A stretch of DNA of 64,000 nt from Otatea glauca (taxonomy: Eukaryota; Streptophyta; Magnoliopsida; Poales; Poaceae), in contig CM070723.1 in the NCBI GenBank assembly GCA_036346275.1, positions 50,174,743 to 50,238,742 on the forward strand. The letters run 5' to 3'. A program made the translations under genes and the position numbers. Positions 34,148 through 44,500 of this stretch are shown here, one piece after another (within the stretch, counting starts at the first letter, position 1; each line of letters begins with the position of its first letter). The notes beneath the pieces were generated by a model. It had not been told where the DNA came from and did not search any database. It saw only the letters and a program-made list of their open reading frames with translations.

Positions 34148-37100
34148 GTCATTCATATTTGTATCTCAATATCTTAGTGTCATTCGTAATCTCTAATTAG
34201 TGTCGAAAAATTTAGAAACCTCTTATTCACCCCCCTCTAGTCGGTTATCCTTGATCCTACAACATTTATGTTTCATTTGTAGGCGAGGGTATCCCGTCCC
34301 CGAGTGGCCGAGATATAGATGGGAAATATTTAGACGCTAATGAAGCAGAAATTAAGGAGAGCTATGCAAAGTTCATGCAGCACTGGTCTACGTACGGAGT
34401 AACAATCATGTGTGATTCTTGGACAGGGCCGACACGCATGAGTATAATAAACTTTATGATTTACTGTAATGGTACCATGTTCTTCCACAAATCCGTCAAT
34501 GCCACCGGCGTCTCTCAGGATGCTTCGTACTTGACCAAGGTAATTGGTTTTGTTTTTACTCTTCTGAAGTTGAATAAACGTACATATAATGTAATTGTCG
34601 TACCTTGTTTTGTTTGGTCACGCAGGAAATATCTTCAGTAGTCAACGAGGTGGGTCCGTCAAATGTGGTGCAGATTGTCACAGATAATGGTGCGAACTAC
34701 GAGAAAGCATGTAAGCTCATCGCACGGCACCATCGCAACATAGTGTGGCAGCCTTGCGTGGCCCACACCATTAATTTGATGCTGAAGGAGATTGGAGAGT
34801 TCCCAGATCACACCTCGGTGATTGAGAGTGCAAGAAAAATCTCTCGATGGATATATAACCATTCGAAGATACATGCTATGATGAAGAAATTCATTGGAGG
34901 CGAGTTGGTCAAGTGGAATGCAACTCGTTTCGGCACTAACTATATGTTCTTGGACAGTTTCCTTCGGCGCAAAGACAAGTTCATGCAATGGATGACCGAA
35001 GAATTTGTAAACTCGCTTTGTTGATAACACCGAGGAGGTACGTGTATGGCGCCTCTCAAGCTTGGATGGTGGGAAAATCTTCGATCGGTTGTGAAGTCGG
35101 TGGAACCATGACGCCTTCTTGCGATTCGCCGATCAGGACAGGGTGCCCACTTTGAGCGAGACAATCCTACAGTACACCATAGTGCGACAGGAGTACGATA
35201 GTTTGTTCTATGAGTCTCCAGCAACGAAAGACATGTACATGGACGTGGTGGACAGATGAATGGATGACTTAACGCGCAACACTTATATGAATGCCGGTAA
35301 TATATTCTTCCCTGCAACACAGTATATTGCAGTTGTACAAATGTTGTATATTGTACTGACATGCTTCGTTTCACACCGTACAGCTGCCGCCTTAAACCCG
35401 CAGACTACCTACGCTTACGGCACGACCAACTCCTTGCCAAATCTCCAGGATGCCTTTGAAGCGCTTGCTGAGGACACTGATAGCGCCGCGCAAGCTCTTC
35501 ATGACGCCGACATTTTCAGGAGGAAGGTTGGATCGTTCTCATCAACTCTAGCTGCGAGGATGGCACAAGATGGCAAAACATCCCCTGGTATTTTTCTTGC
35601 ACTGTCTCGAATGTAATGGTACTCTCGTCAGTACTAACTATTTTATTCGTTAATTTGCAGCACATTGGTGGGATGTGTTCGGATCGGACACACCCATGCT
35701 ACAGCGGTTTGTCGTACGTCTCGTGTCACAGTGTGCATCTTCTAGAGGTTGTGAGCGCAATTGAAGTACATTTGCATTCATCCACACAAAAATCTGCAAC
35801 CGCCTGTCATACAAGAAGCTACATAACCTGGTATATGTCAACTACAACCTTCGGCTTTGAATTCAAGCTGCAAAAAATCAAAGGCGTTCAGATGAAGACG
35901 ATCCATTCCAGCGGCTTATGAAGCTAACACTATGTGATGATACCAACCAGATCCGACAGTGCATGGATAAAGGAAGATCCAACGGTGACCCATTACTTGA
36001 CGAGGAAGATACAGAGAGTGACACCCCTCTTCCATCCTAGCTTATCACAGCCTACTGAGTTAAGAAAGGACACCGGGGCTAAAACTATCTCCAAATGGGC
36101 AGACAAGACAGTCGGGGACACCCATACAGGGAAAAGGAAGCACCAATCAGTTCCGAGAAGGGATGCAACAAAAAGAAGAGCATCCTCCAAAGGAAAGGGT
36201 AAACACACAACAGATGTAGGGAGTGATGACTCTACTGAGAGTGCAGATCCTAAGAGCCCAACATACCAAGAGTCCAAGGATAGCAGCTCGAAGACGGACA
36301 CCGATGGCGATGGCGGCGACAATACCTCTAAACCTGCCACGCAACAATCAGAAGATCCTCAACCCATCGAATTTACAGGAGAGTCGCAGTACACTCATGC
36401 AACACAGGATAGAGATCATGGCGCTCCTCAATCACAGAGGATAACTATTAAGGGAAAGGGGAAGGTAAAGGGCGCACGCGCACCACAGGACAGCTTTAGC
36501 TCTAGCTCCTATGGCGTCCCTGAGATCCCACGGAGGCATAGCTCATATAGCAGCTATGACTACATCATCCCCGATGCTCATGCACAAACTCCCACGCAAT
36601 GGGTCTACGAGTGGCAGGACCCTGAGTTTTATACCATGTTGTATCAACAATGGCAAACAACAAGCACATGGACAGGGCAAAGCTAGCACGATTATAAGAC
36701 GGAGTTGCTAGCTACACGAGGATTGGCCTTGATGTCTATCGAGGAATACAATATGGCCAACTAAGTGTACACGCAACAATACTACCCGTAGCCCCGAAGG
36801 TAATATTTCATTTGCATGATTCATTTCATTTGTATGTTTCATTTCAGTGCAACTTGATATTATACCAAGTGTACATTGCAAGTCAAAATATTTACTGACA
36901 TTCCGTTCATGTAGGTCGAACATGGTATTTATGCGATAATGGAAGAATGACAAAGCTATGCTAATGCCTATTCCACAATTTCAATTGAAATGTATTATAA
37001 TGTAAATGGTGGTGACAAATGAATGGTACTGAAATTGCGAATGCTTTTACTATGTGGTTATTTAAATGCCTATTTTTGCACTTGTGTGATTGTAGTATTG

Positions 37101-37631
37101 CAATGAAAGTTTATTAATTGATATATTATTGCTAAATGTCTAATATACAACTTCCAATTGTCTAAAATATAGCAAAGGTCATGTCGAATTTTTCCCAAAT
37201 TCAGGAGATCATTTTGGAATTTTTTTCATGTGTTTCACTCAATTTTAGCCTCCCCTGTTTTTTTACAATTTTTACAACATTGTTTTTTGCATTTTTTTCC
37301 TCATTTTCCGGCATCGGGCGATTTACCGCGAAAAACTCTAGGTTTTTCGCAAAAACCGAGCGGTTTTTCGCCAAAAACCGTGGTTTTCTCCGATCGGTTT
37401 GACCAGCGTTCAAATTTTTTGAATTTGAAATTCGTTCGGTTTTTCGCGGTTTTCGCGCGGTTTACTGCGAAAACCGGTACTGCCGACTCCGCGAAAACCA
37501 CCGACGAAACAAGATTGTTAACCCTGGGGAGAGGTGGGACGACCGTTGCCGCAAACCGGGAAACTAGGGAGATAGTTTTCTCGAGAGAAATCGCACGGAC
37601 CACCAACGTCCCGCTGCTGCACCGTTAATAG

Positions 37632-38101
37632 CAGTGTTGTAAAAAAACGATATGCGTATGACGGATAGACGTGGTATCGCTAAGCGATTGATCACAATAC
37701 AACCGATTAATCGGAATTTAACGAACAATTATACGTTCTTATTAATATATTTATTTATATTTAGAATTAATTAGAAATATTTTTTTTACCTAAAGTTATT
37801 ATAAATTATCACTCTACAAAACATGTTTTACATTTCATTGTTCATACTTCATCTAAAAGGTAATCATACTAGGAACACTATGACACAATATTATAAACTA
37901 ATTTATTGTACTTAGTGAATAAAAATAAGCTATTTTTATGATTAAATGGGAAAAAAAGATGATTAATAGAAAAACATCCTATTAATCGGATTATACTGTC
38001 AATTAATCGTTTAACTAAGTTAATTACGATCTGATTAAACTATTCGTGACGGTTTATTCACCGTCACCGATTAATTGGCCGACAGTTTTTTCACAACACT
38101 G
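37632..38101. mobile_element. 470-bp hAT MITE with perfect 8-bp target duplication
   Basis: Ends CAGTGTTGTAAAAAAAC and, from the right, CAGTGTTGTGAAAAAAC. The 8-bp duplication GTTAATAG is identical at 37624-37631 and 38102-38109. The interior is AT-rich with GATTAATCGG words and has no ORF. The perfect duplication suggests a fairly recent insertion. Confidence 0.92.
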
Positions 38102-38109
38102 GTTAATAG

Positions 38110-38583
38110 TGGCGAGTTACGGACCTTACAGTAGACATAGCATCCTGTTTTTAATCTTTCTGAGTACAAAAGTACACATCCTGTTTTGAATCTTTCTTAG
38201 TACAAAAGTACACATCCTCATGTTTGGCTAGAAACGTATAAAGCCATTGTGTGGTATATATCAAAACAGATGAAAACAATATATATATGTATATATATAT
38301 CAAAATAGATCTGAATACGGCTTGTGATATGCCTTGAATGCACTTGGTACAAACCTCGGTGTAATGTTTAAGTGCCGCGTGATGTAACCCATCTACTGCT
38401 CTCCTGTGCTACTCTTGAGGTGACCATTTCCCAGAAAAGCTCTGCTTTCCTGAGAAATGTGTGAACATCTTGTGACGACGAGCTATTTCGGTCTTGACAT
38501 TATCCTCCATCATCTCAGTATGGATCAAAATTGGCATTCCGATGGCAGATGCCACCATCAGTGGTGAGTACTGAGTAGTATGT
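38110..38583. other. ValRS 3' flank
   Basis: Contains the probable ValRS 3' UTR on the - strand. A direct duplication of about 37 bases, including the palindromic GTACAAAAGTAC, occurs at about 38145-38215, and a TA-rich run at about 38280-38300. No other gene. Confidence 0.55.
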
Positions 38584-41500
38584 TTATGTGGAAACTGTTG
38601 ACTGCAGAAAAGCAAGCCGATTCTTAGTGAGGGAGATCTTCTCCTCTGCCTCCGATGCTTTTTCACGAACTCCGCGAACAATATCTTCAGGGGCCTTCTC
38701 TACAAACTACACCACGAAAGCAATGCATGGTTAACAGGATACAAAAACGTGTTCTGAGCACTAAGCTTCACAGAAAGGGGAAGTAGGGGTTACGTACACT
38801 CTGGGAATTGAGGCGTGCCAACAGAGCATCATATTCTGACTGCATCTTAGAGAGGCGCTTAGAGAGCCGCTTAACTTCCTCAGACACATCAACCATATCA
38901 GCTAAAGGTAGATAGGCCTCCAAACCATCATTGGCAACAATGTGGACCGACTGATTTGCATCACCTGACAAATATGGAAACAGATTGTTTGTTGGCAAAC
39001 TGCAGCAAGAAAGATTATGCCTGAGCAAGTTCCAAGGGACTCACCTGGTGGTGATTCAGTGAAATGAACATTCTGTACATCAAGCTTCGAAAGTAAAGCC
39101 AGGACCTGCTTCTCCTTCTGCGGGCATAAAAGTACAGGTCATGAACTCATGATGAAAAAAAGAAACAGTAAAAAAATATAGTTTTAACTTATTTTTTGTT
39201 GGAACTAGATTCATAGGGGCATAGGACACGTTTGCAAAGACACAGGTACGCAAACAAAATCTGGATGTTAACGTTTTAGTTCTAATAACAATTTTAGGGT
39301 TTCACAATGCCAAGATGCATGGAAGGTACGTCTTTGATAGAAAGCACTAAATACACAAATGCACCTCTAGGTTCTAACCATGGTTGTCAAGGCATACCTG
39401 GCAACCACGGCGAGTGCTAGGCACCAGGACACCTAGGCGGGCACCATGGCGTCCTCAAGGTGAGGTAGGTGAGTGACATTAAGACAAGAGTAACAAGACA
39501 ACACAGAGCACAAGAGGAGGTCAACTGAGGGGAGAGCAGCAGCAAAGGACCAGTGTTTCCCTGGACGCTAGGCGTTAGGCGGGCGACAGACCGGCGCCTA
39601 GTGCCTAATTGCCGCCTAGGCGGGCTAGGTGAGCACCTAGGCGGGAAAAATTGGCCTAGGTGGCTAGGCGGGAGGGAGGGGCCTAGCGCCTAGACGCTGC
39701 CTAGGCGAGCTAGGCAGTCGCCTAGGGGAATAGTGCAGAGGACAGAGCAGATCAGCAGCAGTAGAGGATGCCCAAAGATCAGCAGCAGCAGAGGATGCCC
39801 AAAGATCAGCAGCAGAGGGCAGAGGAAGAAGCAGAAGAAGAAGGGGACTCAGGGGAGCTCACCGGCGGCCGGCGCAGGGAGTGCTGGCAAGGGAGCTCCC
39901 CGCCGCAGGGAGTGGAGGCAGGGGAACTCCTCGCCGCAGAGAGTGAAGGAGGCAGGGGAGCTCCTCACCACAAGGAGTGAAGGAGGCAGGGGATCTCCTC
40001 AGCAGCAGGCACAATCAATGGCGGCGGCAACGGTTGCAGGCGACGGCGGATAGGGTTGAAGAAGCACCTGAGGAAGTCCTTTGCCGAGCGTCCACGAAGC
40101 CAACCCGGTGACCCCTCGATTTATCTGACTTTGCCCCAGCCAGCTGGCCAAGTCAGCCGCCTAGACCCTCGACGTGAACACCGTGCCGTTCTTGATGCCC
40201 GCTTAGATCTCCAAGGCGAGGCGAGCACCTGCGGCGCCTGGCCAGCAGCGCCGCGATGCCTAGGCGTCACCAAAGCGTTGCCTTGGCGATGCCATAACAA
40301 CCGTGGTTCTAATGGTGAAGCTTGCCCAACTAATAACTATGTGTATGCTTTGTTCAGTAGCAACTTTGATTTGAGTACTGAAATAAAAAGAATAATTACC
40401 ACTCTTCTTGCTAAGAAAACATGCATATAAATGTGCATGAAATTGTTTCTCGAATTGGTAGATCAAAGAGGTCATATAATATACAAATAATCAAATGCCA
40501 CGAACAATGAAAATGGACTTGTGAAAAGACACTCACCGATACGTACTCCAGGACATCTGCATCAGCAACAACAGAAGCTGATATTCGCTTAGCTGGCTCA
40601 ACAGAATACTCCGCTCGAACATTTCTGATTCCTCTTATCTGTTATTATAGTGACAATCAAACAAAATGGTTACCCATAGACCATAGCATTAGCACCAATC
40701 TCAAAGTTAGAGCATACAGCACAAGTCGAAAATTTACCAACGATTGCAAATTCTGAAATTTTCTGATGGACCTCAAATTCTTAGGAAGGTCAGTAGTGGG
40801 CCAGGGAGTAATGATAAGTGGTTGCTTTCTGTACGGAAACGCCTGAAATAAGAGAAATAATGATATGTTATTGATAATGCAGATGAAAGTGATGATTAAA
40901 CAATGTTATAGGGATAATAATCAACAGTTAAGGTTTCACTACCTGCCATAATTCTTCAGTGACAAAGGGCATGAAGGGATGCAATAGCTTCAGTATGTTT
41001 TCAAACACATACAATAGAACACTTTGCGCCATAGAAGAAGCTGATTCGTCACCAGAGTGGTAGAGACGTGTCTTGCTAGCTTCAATGTACCTGAATGAGA
41101 ATTAATTGGTGAAGACAAAAATCTACTAGAAAACAATGCACCATAGCAGAATAATAGAATGCAGAAAGAAGCACAGAACCAGGCAACAGCTTGTTATATT
41201 AGATGAAAGTGAGGGGAATATACAGAGAGAAAAATCCGTATAAAAACATGAAGCTAATTTCTTTTTTTGTATATCAATTCCAGGATCTATCAACTAGAAC
41301 ATAATAATTTAGTAACATATACGAAGTTCAGTGCCATGGCATATCTTATGTTACTCTGTTCATGCTTATAAGCTAAACCTTTATCCTGTTCATGTCTGAA
41401 ATCATGCATAAAACATTGTTCCACAAGGATACAAACAAATAAAAGGTGATATATATGTAAGACAAAAATGACAAGAGGCAGAAGAACTGTGAATTTAAAA

Positions 41501-44500
41501 TAGCTAGGAAAAGGGTTCAATAGCATGGGAGAAAGCCACTCTATGAAACCAGAGATAAAATCTTAGTTCATGTATACTCATAGTGAAGAAAGACATCAGC
41601 TTCATGTTGCTTGCTAACAATTTTTCACCATCTGGATATCAGCCAAGCAAACCAGATAGAAGCCCAATTTGTACCTTTGTTCTTATCCATAGGCAGGGAT
41701 GGAACACAGAATATTTAGACAAGCCGGACCATGCATTAAGAAATAAACATCAAATGGGGACCAAACATGAAGTTCTTCTTTATTTTACATGATGGGCATA
41801 AGGGATATAGTAGAAATGAGTAGATGACATCTGGTTCTCCAGGTCCCCTCTATCCCCATCGTCAATGGGCTAACAATATAGATTGAGGCATAAATATTGC
41901 ATTATTGGGTTCTACATAACCTTACCAATCAGCAAAGTCTGCCCAAAAGAAATCGTATATTTCTCTAGCCGCATCTGCAAAGAAAAACTTGTCATAGCTT
42001 GTGCTCACCCTATCAATGAGTTCATGTAGTCTTGTAACCTGGATTGCAGTTTACTCTCTTCATCAACAGACTGCAGTACTGCACAAAAGCCAAATAATTC
42101 AAGATAATAATGGACTCACCACCCAGCATTCTGGCAACGGTAGTTTCTGAAGTGATGCTTCGGTGTCAAACTGGACAAGAGACGCAAAAGTATTAGCAAC
42201 AGTTCTAAAAAGGAGAACCAAATTTTAGCAAATGCATCATGCGCAATTTGAGATTCAGTGAGATACCTTATTTGCTAATAAGACATCCCATGCAGTGACA
42301 TCACTTCTATCAGGCAAATTCTGCAACAAAAATTTGCCCGCATTCCAGAGTTTGTTGGTGAAAGCCTTATTTGATGTCAATCTTTCTGTAGAAAGATTAA
42401 GGTCCTGAAGTGAAAAGGTGTATTAACAACAGAGAAGCAAAAAACCTTGATCAACACAAAATGTAAAGACTGCGTAGAGTGCATGGAAAAGCAAACCTGG
42501 CCTGCAGTGCCCATGGAAAGTGTAAACCTCAACGCATCTGTCCCGTACTCTTTGATGGTATCTAGAGGGTCAATGACATTCCCCAGTGTCTTGGACATTT
42601 TTCGTCCCTGAAAAAGTAACTTACTAATTAGTCTGTGAATACAGAGAACTAGGGTGTGTTTGGTTGCCTGGATGAGGTTGGATGGGATATGGCCATCCAA
42701 CCTGGATGGGATGAAACCATCCAGGTAGTTGTTTGGTTGGGTGGATAGGGATGAGCCAATGTTTTGTTTGGTTGGATGGATGAATGTGGATAGGATGAGC
42801 TAATTTTTTGTTTGGTTGCATTGATGAGGATGGATGAGCTAGTTGTAATAAAGGTTTCGAATTTTGGTTTGAAATTTTTCGATGAAATTTGACTTAAATT
42901 TGAATTTTTGGAGAAAATTTGACCAAATTTGAATTTTTGGACAAAATTTGACAGAAATTTGAATTTCTGAACAAAATTTGAATTTTTGAACAAATTTGAA
43001 TTTTCGGTCAAAATTTGACCGAAATTTGAATTTTCGGACAAAATTTGAATTTGACTGAGTGCACTTTGACGAAATTTGAATTTGACCGAGTATACCTCTT
43101 CGTACAACAAACTGGATGAACTCGTACGGCCTTTTTTCTGGGATGACTCTGTCCAGCATCTTGAAGGAATATTCCAAAAAACTGGACAGCCATATCCACC
43201 CTATCCACCCAACCAAACAATTGGATGGCTCTAAATCCAGGGACCGCCATATCCCATCCACCTTCATCCATCCAACCAAACGCCAACCTAATCTACCAAC
43301 ATAAACAACTGACATGAACATAAGGAATGAGGACACACGTCAAACAGACTTCACAATGGCCCACCCATCAGTTTAACTGGTGACATCACAAGTTTATATC
43401 TGATTATCTGGGCAAGGAGACAGTGTTAGGCCTACCGCTGCAGTATGTAACAGAACTTACCTCAGGGCCTCAAACTGGTGGGAAGGCACAGTGTGGCCCA
43501 ACTGCTAGAGAGCATCATAGAACCCGTTAGCAGACTAAGTACGAGGCCCACAAATCAAGTGCACCATTTGCTCTACTAGGGTTCCGTTCAAAGCTAAAAA
43601 ACTAATAATTAAAATAAGGTTTTCCAGTTTTCTTCTTTTTTCATGTCTGCAAAGTTTTTTTCCTTCTTGTATGTGTGCATGGTCGACCTTAATGGTGGGA
43701 AGCATGTGTGTAAGTTCAAGAACCATTAAATTAGTTTTGGTGATTAATGACAAATCTAAATGTGAGACTAACTCCTTTGTCGAGTATGATATTGTTCATT
43801 CTCATTTAGATGGAAAAAATGGAAATCTCGAAGGTATGCATTCGTTGCATGGTTATCACGGCGCCCCGGTGAGGCGAGTCGCCTCCGGGGCACCTAGGCG
43901 AGGATTAGGCGACTAACATATATATAACATTGAGCTCCCCCGTCGCCTCAATATCGCGTCCATCTCTCTCCCCCATCGAGCTCCTCCCCTGTCGCCTCCC
44001 CCGTTGAGGTCCCCCGTCGCCTCCCCCATCGAGCTCCCCCGTCATCGTCTACCCCGTCGCCTCCCCCATCTCCCCGATCAAGCTTCCCTGTAGCCTCCCC
44101 CATCTCGACCTCACCTCAACCTTGCAACCGACGTCGGTGATGGAGCAGAGGTGGCGGTGAAGCCCGACTGGAGGCAACGCGGATCCGATCTTGCGTGAGC
44201 CGGATCTAGCGCCGAGAATGGCGTGACCTCGGAGGAGCAGATCCAGCGCGGAGGCGAGCGGAGGAGAGGATCCGGCGCAGATCTGGAGGTGACAGAGGTG
44301 CTAGTGACCTCGGAGGCACAAATCCAAATGGCGAGGCGCGGAGGAGGAGGATCCGTAGATCATTCTTGGAACTTGTCCAGTCTTCCGCGGTGGATGGCGG
44401 CGGCGGCGCAATGCAGAGCAACGACAGCTAGAGCAGACGCCGATGTGGGCGAGTGGGTGACGTAGACCAGAGCCAGGCGAGGCGAGCTACCATGGCGGGC

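Larger units (their letters stand above)
29287..34261 (+). mobile_element. Sirevirus-like solo LTR carrying a nested Gypsy LTR
   Basis: It starts TGAAAGCATCTAGG and ends TTGATCCTACA, flanked by the perfect 5-bp duplication ACATT (29282-29286 and 34262-34266). Without the nested element it is about 1.73 kb. It carries GGTGCTACCG/CGGTAGCACC inverted repeats (29687-30260), TATAAATA at 30313, and the CCCCCCTCTAGTCGG end signature. No internal coding was seen. It is inserted in the intron of the hAT transposase pseudogene and so is younger than that copy. Confidence 0.88.
28534..36686 (+). pseudogene. hAT transposase (BED finger, DUF659, hAT dimerisation), broken
   Basis: 28534-28857 encodes a BED-type zinc finger (CKYC, then H and C ligands) and ends at an in-frame TAA. 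The same frame resumes at 28858 and runs to a splice donor at 29233. After the intron, which holds the nested LTRs, 34283-35024 encodes the catalytic region (MCDSWTGPTR, ITDNGANYEKAC-like and CVAHTINLMLKEIG). The acceptor does not restore the frame. Stops follow at about 35022 and within the dimerisation segment at about 35762. The Ser/Lys-rich ORF at 35934-36686 is probably the low-complexity tail in a shifted frame. At least three lesions make it non-functional. Confidence 0.85.
27412..37526 (+). mobile_element. decayed autonomous hAT transposon (about 5.1 kb without nested insertions)
   Basis: The left end CAAAGTTTGCAAAACC and the right end, reverse-complemented CAGGGTTAACAATC, form imperfect TIRs. 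Both sides carry clusters of AAACCG, CGGTTTTTCG and GCGGTTTT words, the subterminal repeats typical of hAT elements. Between them lies a hAT transposase pseudogene with a BED finger and dimerisation domain. No clean 8-bp duplication remains (GTTTAGAG against GGGAGAGG), consistent with age. A two-layer LTR insertion occupies its intron. It fills the convergent gap between UBP12 and ValRS. Confidence 0.7.

Noticed and set aside
39733..40430. ORFs of 106 and 124 codons in a ValRS intron
   Set aside because: They lie in and next to hAT MITEs; Gln- and Gly-rich repeats, no domain.
40738..40742. GTTGGT as the donor of ValRS exon 23
   Set aside because: It breaks the frame into exon 24. The GTAAAT four bases further along restores the conserved reading frame.
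42839..43336. 153- and 165-codon - strand ORFs in ValRS intron 17
   Set aside because: Their content is the tandem AAATTTGAATTT array and MITE arms; no conserved domain.
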